A stretch of 64,000 nucleotides of DNA from Nemertoderma westbladi (lineage: Eukaryota > Xenacoelomorpha > Nemertodermatida > Nemertodermatidae). A model generated the notes under the pieces. That model was not told the origin of the DNA and ran no database searches. It saw only the letters and a program-made list of their open reading frames with translations. Each line of letters starts with the position of its first letter. Position 1 is the stretch's first letter. The stretch lies in contig JAUCBJ010006404.1 of NCBI GenBank assembly GCA_032718475.1, positions 1 to 64,000 of the forward strand, given 5' to 3'. Below are positions 44,615 through 55,414 of this stretch, in pieces. The position numbers and the translations under genes are program-made.

Positions 44615-46237
44615 ATGGTTAGAAAGTGCTCAGTTGGAGGATGTAAGTCTGGGTATGTGTATAGGTCGGATTGCGAAATTCCAAAATCAATTCCTATTTA
44701 TCGCTTTCCATCTGATGATCTTTCGATCCTGCAGGCAATGGCTCGCGGTTTTGCCAAATATTATAAACTTATTATCAAGATGTTACAACAAATTATGGAA
44801 TTTGCCGTCTTCATTGGCCAGAGAACGACTCGCTTACACAATGGAAGAAAGTGCGTGGAGGTTTGCTTGTACCTAATGAACCACCGAGTGTATTCACAAA
44901 CGTTCCTGCCTTCTTTATTCCCACACCTACATCTGCTCGTTCTACTGTCAGAATGCATTTAGAAGTTCGCTTTCCCCCATTGGACGAATTGGAAGAATTT
45001 GAGAAGAAACATGTTGATTTGGATGATCGTTTTCTGAAAGAAGTTTCTGATCGGTTTGATGGGGTTACAACCTTAGGTTTAGGGGAAAGTGGGTATGGGA
45101 TTGCTTCGAGACATAGAACTGGTTGTGTGTTTGACTGGAGCATTTTTATAAATCCAACGGGTCATTTTGAAATATACTCTCAATTGGAGCTGATAAAATC
45201 TTCTATTTCCTTAAATCAAATTAAGCGTTGGAGTGAATTAGAGGCAATTGTACATGCAGTTAAGCTCGCAGACAGAAGTAAATCCGACGACGTAACCACG
45301 ATATCCGATTCCAAAGATATTGCTTCTCTCTACCCCGGTCGCTTTGGATTTGTTAACCGGCAGATTCAATTGTTAAATAGTTCAAAAGCTGATAGGATAA
45401 AGAAGGAGCATCTGTACTCTACAACTGATATGCTCACATCATTCTTGTTCTACAGTTTGTCAAGAGCCTCATACTCGAAACTCCTTTCCGTGATTTGCTG
45501 GCCTTCTGTTAGAACTTTACAACATATAACATCTATGAACACCAAGGTTACAGATGATGAATTTTTAAGAAACTCTAATGATAAGTCAGTCAGCATTTTG
45601 ATTTCTGATGAAATATATGTTAAGCCATCCATTTTATACCATGGTGGAAGCTACCATGGGATTTCTGCTGATGATGATTCCAAGCTGGCCCGGACTGTTT
45701 TGGCCATCTATTTTCAATCTCTATTAGGAGGTCCACGATGTATAGTTAAACTTATACCGCTATTTGCTCTTGAGGCAAAGCCATTTTTAGTTGAAGATCA
45801 ATGAATTTCCTATGTAATTGACTCAATTGGTGGATATTGTTTGGGGATGATGCTAGACAACAACCGAGTTAATCAAGCCGTGGCTAAAGAATTATGTGAA
45901 GACAAAGCTAAACCGGGGTTATCACATACTCAATACAATCAGGAACGCCTTTTTTTCATTCTTCCAGACCCTATTCACTTGTTAAAGTGCCTTAGAAATA
46001 ACTTTTAAACAGAAAAGACCAGACAACTCCAGTTTTAGTGGCCAGGTGATCCTCGTATGATTAGAGCAGCTAAATGGAGTGACCTTGAAGCACTGTTTAA
46101 ATCTGAGAAAGGTAGTCTCTTGAGAATGTCTCATCAAACCCAAAAGTCGATTGCTCCCAGTAAGATACAATGACAGCAAGTATCACATACTCTTTAGGTC
46201 TTTTGTATTGAAACGGAATCTGGATTATGGTATATGA
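44615..46237 (+). pseudogene. P-element/THAP9-type transposase, N-terminal and central part
   Basis: The frame opens with MVRKCSVGGCKSGY and IPIYRFPSDD, the start of a THAP zinc finger (Cys5 and Cys10). The domain continues in a second frame (CRQWLAVLPN) and a third (DVTTNYGICRLHWPE, giving the later Cys and His), so two frameshifts lie between about 44,715 and 44,780. From 44,851 a 317-codon frame holds the catalytic region, including ISDEIYVKPSILYHGGSYHG and FQSLLGGPRCIVKLIPLFAL. After an in-frame TGA at 45,802-45,804 it goes on with GMMLDNNRVNQAV and DPIHLLKCLRNNF, blocks of the RNase H-like fold of P/THAP9 transposases. In the family the THAP finger binds the element ends and the RNase H fold cuts DNA. 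Broken by stops and an insertion at about 46,238. Confidence 0.9.
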
Positions 46238-48145
46238 AGAGGTCTAATTACTAATTCATGAAGATCTCACAATGAACATGCAACATAAGTATTCATTTGA
46301 AATCACTTGTCTTGGTCTTTCATAATACCCAGCTACTTTTGCAATATTTTCCACATAGCTCTTTTAATATAGCTTTGAAGACTTTAAATGTATAGTGCGA
46401 AAAACATGTATACTTAAATTTTGCTCCAACTTGGTTAAAATTATCATAAGTATGCCTATTACTACCAATACAAATATTGGAAAGGCTTTTGTACCCCTTC
46501 TTGATTTACAGGCCATTCTATTTTTGTCATTTAAGGTTTTCGCGAAACATCGCGATGTTTCGCAAAATATTGCGATTTGTGATAAACATTGTTGATTGTT
46601 AACAATGTGTGTGCCTATTTTTTTTGCATGATGTTACTTGTTAATCGGCATAAAAATGATTTTTAGTTTCAATCTTAAAAAATATCTTTAGTTTTTGATA
46701 CATGGCATGGCAAATTATGGATGGAGTTATCTCCATCCAGTGACTTACTTATTAATATCATACGTATAAACAGAAACACAATACATATAAGTATACAAGA
46801 CTAAATCGTATTAATATCATAAGTATAAACAGAAACACAATACATTTAAGTAGTATACAATACTAAATCATATCAAAATCAATACACAAAATTTAAATTC
46901 AATTTTAAATAAAACTTCTTCACATTAATCTCTACCTTCAAGAAGAGATGTACTATTTATATAGTCTTTTGTTGAAATAGAGTAAGTTCTGCCAGTTTGT
47001 GTTGTTGGATCAACAATGGACAGAATATCAAAGGATTGCACCATCAGTATGTCTGATTGAGAGGGATACACAAATGAGTTTGCAGGACCAGGAGGATGAA
47101 GGAAGCTTAGTTTCACCTACAAAGACTCTGGATATGTCTGGAGTACACATGCCAGATACCACTGTTTGTCGTAGATTGCCGTCAATTTCTGGATTTGTTA
47201 CGGGCCGTAACAAATCCAGAAATTGACTCAAAGTCAATCTCCTCTTTCTGGTGAGTTACAAAAACTTCCTTAGTTTCAGTTGAGTACGAGAACTCCTTCA
47301 CAGCTAATGCACTCAAACTAATGGCTTGAAATTATGAAAGCTTCGAGTACCTGGAATAGTTTTTGCAACAAGGAATCGTTGTTGGAGTGCTGTTGTTTGT
47401 GGTTCATATTCATCTTTGCTGATGTAAATAGAATGTATCCCTTTGATGTTTTCAACAACAAATTGGTGGAGCTGTTTTGGTGTCATTATTTGGTCATTGT
47501 ATGGTCTCTGGAGACTTGCTCGAGTAGCAAGTCTCTTTATAGTTCCACCAATCCCATCACAAGGACCTTTTCCATGTGAAGTGGAAAACCTTTACCATTT
47601 TACCATTTATTTGAGAAATATAACATATTTCTCAAATAAATGGTAAAATGGTAATCCCTAGCAGCACTGCCATGTATAAATAAAATAAAGATCTTTTTTG
47701 AGATATTTCAAAGTAAAAATCATTTTTATGCCGATTTACAAATATGACATAGTTAAACACATGCAAAGGGATAGTCGCAAATATTGTTAACATTCAACAA
47801 TGTATGTTGTGATCGCAATGTTTCGCAAAACATCGCGATGTTTTGCAAAATCGTCGAATGACCAAAACAAAAATGGATGTAAGTCACGAAGGGGTGCAAA
47901 AGCCATCCCAATTTTTTTATGGGTGTTAAGAGACATAATAAGGATAATTTGAGCCAAGTTTGAGCAAAATTGAAGTATACATGTTTTTCGCGCTTCGCAT
48001 TTAAAGTCTTTGAAGCTACATTAAAAGAGCTATCACGAGTAGTATCACGATATTATGAGAGAGCAAGACAAGAGCTTTCAAATGAATACTTATGTTGCAT
48101 GTTTATTATGAGATCTTCATTAATAATGCCTCTTTGTATACTTCC
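46238..48145. mobile_element. About 1.9-kb long-TIR element inserted in the transposase relic
   Basis: About 46,238-46,690 is mirrored by about 47,690-48,145: CATGAAGATCTCACAATGAA against the inverse of TATGAGATCTTCATTAATAA; ACATGTATACTTAAATTTTG against AAATTGAAGTATACATGTTT; the self-complementary TTTCGCGAAACATCGCGATG region on both sides. The P-type frame resumes right of it, so the inserted nature is firm even though the exact ends are not. TATA may be the flanking duplication. Confidence 0.8.
46922..47600 (-). pseudogene. Protein remnant with SHGKGPCDGIGGTIKR motif, inside the long-TIR element
   Basis: The minus strand from about 47,590 reads TSHGKGPCDGIGGTIKRLAT, then RASLQRPYNDQIMTPKQLHQ and NIKGIHSIYISKDEYEPQ, and is shifted and stopped near 47,320. 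A further frame at 47,116-46,925 ends the protein with FLHPPGPANSFVYPSQSD and PTTQTGRTYSI. I know proteins with this HGKGPCDGxGG signature from predicted mobile-element genes of invertebrates, but cannot place it in a named transposase superfamily. Its position between the inverted arms suggests it is the element's own gene, C-terminal part only. Confidence 0.6.
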
Positions 48146-48179
48146 AGTCTGACCGCAAATTGGCGAAAACCTCAAACTT

Positions 48180-49000
48180 TGAGGTGGCATATCTCGTGAT
48201 TGCAAGCAGTTCAAGATCTAAAGATCTTTAGATCTATTTGGCATGAGTTACTTACTCTATAGGTACTAGCTCTCCACCAAATTTCAGATGGTAAGGATTT
48301 TTGCTATGTTGATCTCATATGGAATACCCCGCTTAGGAGTTGTTGAGCTCACCAGATTTATCTTAAAAACTTGTGGTATTGCTCAACACTCTTATGTTTT
48401 GCTTGGCAAATTCCAAAGCAATTTAATCGAAGAACTCTTTGGTTATTTTCGACAAGCAGCTGGTGGTAACTATTATTTGTCCTGTAAACATTTATTAGAG
48501 ACTGCAAGAATAGATCGGGCAAAACTTAGTATTTTAATTGATGGATATCATGGAGTTATTGAATCAGATGGGCAGCAACATGTTTGCAATTTATGTACTA
48601 CACTACACGTCTTAGCAACATTGAACTGCTACTGATGGATGATATCCCTGACAGTGTTGAAGCATTTAGCTAAGATGTGGAGCAGGTTGTTGTCTACATT
48701 GCTGGATATGTTGCCAAGAAAGTTCCACAATTTGCTCTAGAACCCGATGTTGTTAGTAACTACAATACGGACTTTATTAGTTTCCTGAACAGAGGAAAGT
48801 TACGATATCCTTCAGATCACCTTGTCAATTTGATTGTGTATTATTACATTTGGATTCAAAGCGTGGACTTATCAAAAATGTGTCGCGTGAGACTAAGGAA
48901 AGCCATTGAATTTCTTTCGGAATCATATGGCTTTGGAGCCATCCCAACGAAAGCGAGCAACATAATTGTAAATATATTTTTATTTAAACAATTATTGTGA
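48180..49000 (+). pseudogene. P-element/THAP9-type transposase, C-terminal part
   Basis: Frame 48,288-48,635 contains SYVLLGKFQSNLIEELFGYF and RQAAGGNYYLSCKHLLE, the conserved late block of P-type transposases around the third acidic residue. After a stop, frame 48,677-49,000 adds VVYIAGYVAKKVPQFAL and FISFLNRGKLRYPSDHL, the C-terminal domain. It is colinear with 44,615-46,237 and separated from it only by the long-TIR insertion. At least two stops within. Confidence 0.88.
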
Positions 49001-49169
49001 ACAGCAAAAGACAACATTGGATGCCGAAAGCACAAAGAAAAATATGAAATTTATGTTCTGAAACCTACACAACTCAAAACTTATAATTATTATTATTGCA
49101 TTATTAATTTAAATATTATATGTATGTTTCCACAATTAGCTTCATTTAATATATGAAAATATTTTATCT

Positions 49170-49393
49170 GGAAGCAGGACAATTCGGTCCCGGACAATTC
49201 GGTCCCGGACAATTCGGTCCGGACAATTCGGTCGTGGACAATTCGGTCCCGGACAATTCGGTCCTAGGACAATTCGGTCCCATTTTTTTAGTGTTTTGGG
49301 ACCGAATTGTCCGGGACCGAATTGTCCGGGACGGAATTGTCCGGGACCGAATTGTCCGGACCGAATTGTCCGGGACCGAATTGTCCTACATCC
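49170..49393. mobile_element. Foldback-type element, compact copy, 9-bp target duplication
   Basis: The ends are GGAAGCAGGACAATTCGG and, inverted, TTGTCCTACATCC. ATTTTATCT flanks both sides exactly (49,161-49,169 and 49,394-49,402). The body is seven or so direct units of GGACAATTCGGTCCC, a spacer TTTTTTAGTGTTTT (inverse of the spacer at 1,235) and about six inverted units. Same two end types as the copy at 1,019-2,983. No coding capacity. Confidence 0.92.
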
Positions 49394-49402
49394 ATTTTAT
49401 CT

Positions 49403-49885
49403 GTGCGTGGTCACCAGCACTTTTCGTGTCTTGTCTAGGATCCGAAAACCGACACTTTATAATTTTGAAACATATTCGATTGAACTGATCAACTCAAAAC
49501 AGCCAAAAACTTCAAAAACCAAAATCTCCTAATATATGTGAAAATTTAACTTCATAACTTTTTTGACTTCTATCACATTTCGTGCAATACTTGGGGTTCT
49601 GAAAAGGACACGTTTATGTGACCTTATAATATGTAATTAGCACTCTAAAAAACATCATAATACCAGTATGTCTATGAACTCTCTCTATAAATGGAGAAAT
49701 TTTTTTTTCTACTAATAACTCCTTTTTTCGGACAACGTAAAAATAATGGGTCTCCCATGGAAAAGTAGCAAACTATTGAAAACAAAAATTGTCTTAAAAG
49801 ATTCTCTGATAAAAGTTAGGATAAGTAATTAAATTTGGTAATCAAATGGTACGCACTTCTATGGTTCCTAACGGTTCTACAAAGT
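49403..49885. other. AT-rich, non-coding
   Basis: Nothing recognised. Confidence 0.4.
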
Positions 49886-49932
49886 CGGCCTCCGCTAATT
49901 TTGCATAGGCCTCCCATGTCATGGCCTGTATT
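49886..49932 (-). repeat. Left part of the dispersed repeat also at 44,005-44,083
   Basis: GCATAGGCCTCCCATGTCAT is the inverse of 44,041-44,060. The repeat continues at 50,670 after the insertion. Confidence 0.85.
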
Positions 49933-50669
49933 TATGGCATACTTTTGGTATTTTAATTCGATATAATTTTATGACGGCCGATAAAGATACCAACATCTCC
50001 CATCACTAATTAAATACTGTAAATTATCGACCGTCGTAATTAAATGCTGAAAATTATCGTGCGTTGTAATTAAATACTGGAACCAGATCAACCGTCGTTA
50101 TTAATGTTGACATTATCGACCGTCGTAATTAAATACTGGAACCAGATCGACCGTCGTTATTAATGTTGACATTATCAACCGTCGTAATTAAATACTGGAA
50201 CCAGATCGACCGTCGTTATTAATGTTGAAACGAAATGTACGAAACGAAGGTGGGAAAACGGCAGGGCAGTACGGTAATTAATCATATTAATTACCTACTG
50301 CAGCACCACACCGGTGCGGTACAGTACAGCAGTACCCAAATTTAGGCCTATTGCAGGACATAATTCAAATATCCCGCCCATTCATGCTATCATAGCAACA
50401 ACAACAGCTATTAATTACGACGGTCGATAATGTCAACATTAATAACGACGGTCGATCTGGTTCCATTATTTAATTACGACGGTCGATAATGTCAACATTA
50501 ATAACGACGGTCGATCTGGTTCCAGTATTTAATAACGACGCACGATAATTATCAGCATTTAATTATGACGGTCGATAATTTACAGTATTTAATTAGTGAC
50601 GTTCGATGTTGGTAGCTTTATCGGCCGTCATAAAATTATATCGAATTAAAATACCAAAAGTATGCCATA
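49933..50669. mobile_element. 737-bp palindromic element with TATGGCATACTTTTGG ends
   Basis: TATGGCATACTTTTGG begins at 49,933 and its exact reverse complement ends at 50,669. TGTATT lies at 49,927-49,932 and again at 50,670-50,675, a 6-bp duplication; the empty site CTGTATTAGGTATTGCC is present in reverse complement at 44,019-44,035. Each arm carries two to three tandem copies of a module with ATCGACCGTCGTAATTAAAT and ACTGGAACCAGATCGACCGT. No coding frame. Confidence 0.92.
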
Positions 50670-50828
50670 TGTATTAGGTATCGCCTTGAGTTGAGCTGTT
50701 AAGCAACTGTAATTAAAGATGTAATATTATGGTTTTGTTCAGAAGTGAAAAAATGAGAAAGCGCGTCACCGTGGGTTGCTTCTAAATTAAGTATTGTACT
50801 GTGGTTAGAAACATATACCATAAGTTGA

Positions 50829-51020
50829 ACAAAATGTAGCCACATGCAGAACTATAAGTACAAAATTTAGATTCAAGTGGAACATTAATGAGGGACACAT
50901 ATTAATCAGGGGGACAAATATTAATGAGGGACACATATTAATATATCAATACAAGTTGAACAAAATGTAGCCACATGCAGAACTATAAGTACAACATTTA
51001 GATTCAAGTGGAACATTAAT
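50829..51020 (+). repeat. Direct duplication of about 115-bp spacing
   Basis: TTGAACAAAATGTAGCCACA followed by TGCAGAACTATAAGTACAA occurs at about 50,832 and again at about 50,947. Confidence 0.85.
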
Positions 51021-51590
51021 GAGGGACACATTAATCAGGGGTCAAATATTAATGAGGGACACATATTAATGAGAGGGAGAAACATGAATGAGGGACACAA
51101 ACATTAATGAGGGACACATTTTAATCAGGGGGACAAATATTAATGAGGGACACATATTAATCAGTGGGACAAATATTAATGAGGGACATATATTTATCAA
51201 AGGGACAAGCATTAATGAGGGACACAAACATTAATAAGGGACAAAAACATTAATGAGGTACACATTTATTCAGGGGGACAAAGATTAATGAGGGACACAT
51301 ATTAATCAGTGGGACAAATATTAATGAAGGACATATATTAATCGGAAGGACAAACAATAATGAGGGACACAAACATTAATGATGGACACATTTAAATCAG
51401 GGGGACAAATATTAATGAGGGACACATATTAATCAGTTGGACAAATATTAATCAGAGGGACAAACATTAATGAGGGACACAAACATTAATGAGGAACACA
51501 TTTTAATCAGGGGGAAAAATATTAAGGAGTCACTCATCAATCAGTGGGACACATATTAATCAGTAGGACAAACATTCATGAGTGTGATAG
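50882..51590 (+). repeat. Short-period minisatellite
   Basis: Monomers of 17-19 bp of the type GGGACACATATTAATCAG and GGGACAAATATTAATGA alternate irregularly through the region, with ACAAACATTAATGAGG variants. Confidence 0.92.
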
Positions 51591-52960
51591 GATCTGAGTT
51601 GGCGCATGATCCCGACCGGTGTATTTGTGTCGTGTTAAGTATGCGTCGTCGCATTTTAGAGACTGCAGAGGCTGAAAGGCCGTAGGCCAGTATATAACAA
51701 AAGAGTTTATGGTTTATCATTGTTAATAATAGCTGATATATAAGTAGTGGTAAATTATAGCATAATCAGTATATAGCACTGGTGATGACAGTCCAAAACC
51801 GACCGACTTCCACAGTAATTAATAGCCAACTGAACACAATTAATATTGGGTAACAGATTTATACAGATTGCAATGAAAGCTTATTACACATTCCTACCTA
51901 CATGTCGACCTACCAATAGATACGCGTTTACTGGCCATGTGCTGCCCCGCTATTGGTTGGTTTTCTCCCCCTGCCACTCCCTGTTCCCTTTGGCCCTATG
52001 CTAGCATCCTCCCTGAGATGAGTTATTAACTATCTCCAAGCTAGCATCACATTGCCTCATATTCCTTCTCAGTATGCAATACTATATTGGGAAATGGATA
52101 TTGCATACCCGGGTGTGATTCGTAAATCACTATGTCCCCCATTCTCTCACTAGGTGGTGTGGAGCGGATGGATCAGCTAACACTCCCCCCCCATGCTATC
52201 TTCCTGGTGAGAAGATACCATCAACCAATACGTGCGCTCCATCCGGCTGGTATCCAATCTAATATTGGATGTGGGGTGGAAATATATTCTCTGGGGCCAG
52301 TTTTCCAGTCTGGCCCCACTGGGTCTGGTCTCACTACCCATCCTTGGTGAATCTGCGAGCTAAGCTGTACCAAGGCGTGTGGCGTCTCTATTTAGACAAT
52401 TGCCCTTCTTCCTCACTCAACTTTAACTATCATCCAATCTCCTCACCTCATTAGTCCCATAGGACTCATCCTCTACCCGGCTCGCTCCCCACAGTTTAAA
52501 TTTCACGATCTCTATCCTTCCTTGAACCCTTGTCTCTCATCACATCTCTCATACTCCAACCCCTTACTATTCCCCTTACTATTCTCATTCTTTCACTCCT
52601 GTCGGTTCTCACGATCTCACATACGTATACGTTATATATGATAAGTGAGTTCCATCGTTGTCTCGTCCTCTTGTTTCAGTCAATAAGTCCCCCATCCCAG
52701 TAGCTAATTGAGAAAGGTTATATCTGACAATAGTATATGCATGGTGTTTATATTTCGAGTCTACGTAATATTGCATCTTTTGATTAATTTGTATTACATA
52801 TTAATTCTAATTATTTATAAAGTGGGAGTCCTGAATCCTCTTGAGTATTAGTTAGTTCAGTTCTGACGGTGCCTTCCAGGCATAGAATGCAGTCTGACAT
52901 TAACACGAACCTAGAACTTCCCTTCCATTCCCTCAGGAAACCATCTCATATCTTCCCCCC
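51591..52960. other. Non-coding, partly C/T-rich
   Basis: The short plus-strand frames here do not resemble proteins. From about 52,960 leftwards the 3' end of the minus-strand coding region described next may extend. Confidence 0.4.
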
Positions 52961-53653
52961 TGTCATCGTCCTGTCTTGTTTCTTCTCATCCTGCGTGTTC
53001 TTCATCGCACTCATATGCGTCGCAACGGCCTTGCCAATCCTTGTAGTTGGATCCCTGGGTGTGGCCCTTATCTTCTCCCAATAACGCTTCACTGGTGGTC
53101 CCATCGAGTGTCCCTCCTGTTATCTTCTTGTAGCGTCCCACATGATGATTTTCATAGTGCGGGGTATGTGTTCTACCAGAAAATCTCTGAACTCCATCCT
53201 ATTCTCCAGCAACCACCCATCGAGGTATTGCTGGGTGTTAATGACCCCTCCATGTGGTGCCGCCATCACTACCTCCTGGTAGGTAAACGGTAGGCTCCTC
53301 TTAGTCAACTCCCAGTGTGTCTCTTGGTTAATGTTAAAGAATCCCCACCAGAACTCCTGGGCCTTCATTCTTTGTCTGGTCATGACACCCACATCGGCCC
53401 AATCTTCAAAAATGTGGTCGTCGTCCATCCAATCGCATTGACACTCGAAGTGTCCCCTGAATCTCCACTTACCACATCTGTAATGTAACTTCGGACATGA
53501 GCCCATCCTATGGGTGGAGTCGTGAGTATACAAACACATTGCTCCCTTCTCATAGTGGTATAGGCAGTTCTTCTGTTGGTGGGTCAATCGCCCACAATAA
53601 TCGCAGCCATCTATCACAGTCTGCCTCCCAAACTCATCCTTGGCTCCGTGCAT
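52930..53653 (-). pseudogene. Zinc-knuckle protein, C-terminal part
   Basis: Frame 53,653-53,120 contains CDYCGRLTHQQKNC, a classical CX2CX4HX4C zinc knuckle, followed by further Cys and His residues (CPKLHYRCGKWRFRGHFECQ) that may form a second finger, then WADVGVMTRQRMKAQEFWWG and RSLPFTYQEVVMAAPHGG. After a TAA at 53,120 the same frame goes on as EGHSMGPPVKRYWEKIRATP. Zinc knuckles bind single-stranded nucleic acid and are typical of gag-like proteins of retroelements, also of some host proteins. Stops in an otherwise protein-like frame suggest a decayed gene or unrecognised introns. Confidence 0.6.
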
Positions 53654-53654
53654 C

Positions 53655-54780
53655 CGTCTGGGCCTGTGGAGTCATTGGTACGTGAACATCTCCATGTTGT
53701 CGTCTCTGCCCATGTCGATGTCTCCTTCCCCTCTCGGCATTGTCTCTCCGAATACCACTCGTGGTGCCGTCCCAGGTTGTTTGCCTAGCCAGATCGCATC
53801 TGCTGGGAATTCGTCGCCGGCTCTCCATGCTCCCAGGCTCACTTACTTGGGGGATCCCAGAAGGCTTTCGCCCAGCTGACCATCACCTCCATCCCATCTA
53901 CCCAGTCCGTGTCCACCCGTCCAATCCTCCTTATCAGTGGCATCTCCCCAAACTCATCTTCCTCCATCTCCTCTGCCAGAAGCATTCCAAACCCGGGATC
54001 GCGATCGATTTTCCGTGTCCCTTTCCAGCTTGGTACTCGCCCGTAATCCTCCTGCTCTTGCTCTCTTCCTCTTACAGTCGCCCTCGGACCCCGTGCCAAG
54101 GGTGTTGGCATCCTCTGCAATCTGGATGTTGAGTGGTTCGACAATCCCTCCGGATAGCTCACCATCCATTTTTCTTCCTCCTCTAGTGGAAACTCGCCTG
54201 AGGTCTCCGAGCCCCATCTCAACTAGTCTAAGTCCTGTGCTTTGTAATCATACTCACCCTTCCCTCCTCTTTCTGCTGCCTCCCTGCCTGCTGCCTCTCT
54301 CCTCTCTTTCCTAGCAGCCTCTTCCTCCCTCCTTTCTTCTTCCCTATCATTCCTCTTCCATCGCTGGTACGGTGTATCTACTTCTCTGTCCACTAGATGT
54401 CGGGTATCGTAATACACCGACTTGCCCTTCTGCCCTGGGTGGTCTACAAGACCCTCAAGAGCAATCTTAAAGGCTGTTCTGTGGTTCAGAGGTGCTCCTA
54501 ACAGTAGAAATGCCGCCAGCTCTCTGCCGATGTTGGCTCTCTGCCAATGACCACCATCATGAACAGGTTCACCAACCCGATCATTATCCAGTCCTCCTGC
54601 AAGATATAACTCTTCTGGTATAACTTGAATGTCCCCTTTCGGAATTGGTACAACTCCTCTCTCCCTGGTCTCGCGCCCCACTTGAGTCACTCCATGCTGA
54701 GTTCCACTCCGCACTCCTCCTGGAACTTCTTCCACTCCGTCGGCTTGTGGCATACGAGTCCCATAAGCTGACCTATTGAA
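53655..54780 (-). pseudogene. Acidic/charged central part of the same reading unit
   Basis: Frames 54,753-54,223 and 54,222-53,839 are in one phase, split by a single TAG. They include GVVPIPKGDIQVIPEELYLA, a charged helix (RWKRNDREEERREEEAARKE) and an acidic segment (GMLLAEEMEEDEFGEMP), ending at SWAKAFWDPP. Directly after this comes GTAAGT (about 53,850), a consensus 5' splice site, and CTCCACAG precedes the next coding piece near 53,662. A second possible donor, GGGTGAGTATG, lies just before the TAG (about 54,255). These signals would let introns remove the stops, but I could not make the phase match at every junction. Confidence 0.5.
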
Positions 54781-55409
54781 TGCATGAATACCATCCTACC
54801 ATGAATATAACACTAACCACCATGGGGTAGGCCTACTCACGTAATATAAGTACAAAATACATCAGAAAATAGCGTAAAGTTCGTTAAAAATGCCAACCCT
54901 TACTTTAGTACTGTAGTGGTACCATGGTTACTTAACTCACCGAAAGTTTCCGATAATTGATATGTCAACCTGAATGTCGTGTGGTGGTATGTTGGTCACC
55001 CCGATTCGATAAACTGATAGGCCTATCGCATCTCTTCCAGCTGTTTACTTTCATCTGGAGTCTTCGGTTTTCCGATGCGAGACCCCGATCGTGACTCAGC
55101 TTTGTACTTTCTCGACCCCTTATTTCTAGAACTTGCTCTAGAACTACCTCTACTCTTGCCCCCTTTCGGTGTTCTAGCTGGGGTTAGACTTATGCCTATT
55201 ATCGGGGTTCCAACTGGGGTTCTTGGACTACCTCTACTCGCGCCCCTGTTCGGTGAACCAGCTGGTGTTCCTTGACTCCTGCCCATATTGGAGGTCGCGG
55301 CTGGGGTTCTGCGACCACCTCTAGAACTGGCTCTAGAACTAGCTCTACTTATACTCCTTGTTGGGGATCCAGTTGGGGTAAGGAATTGCGGCCCTTGCCC
55401 TTCAGCCAT
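54775..55409 (-). CDS. Ser/Arg/Gly-rich N-terminal exon candidate
   Basis: A 128-codon frame from ATG at 55,409: MAEGQGPQFLTPTGSPTRSI, then repeats of the kind SRASSRASSRGGRRTP and GTPAGSPNRGASRGSPRTP. A shift of phase at about 55,025 would continue it as YRIGVTNIPPHDIQVDISII up to GTGAGT at about 54,948. Joining from there to the AG before GTCAGCTTATGGG (about 54,775) would keep phase with the central part. Whether this is one spliced gene with 53-54.7 kb is inference from the common strand, spacing and splice-like signals. Low-complexity SR/GTP repeats do not identify a function. Confidence 0.45.
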
Positions 55410-55414
55410 TATAT

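Noticed and set aside
53497-54314. Several plus-strand frames between 53.5 and 54.3 kb
   Set aside because: They lie opposite the zinc-knuckle and charged-helix frames and look like shadows (Pro/Leu/Ser-rich complements of Glu/Arg/Gly-rich coding sequence).
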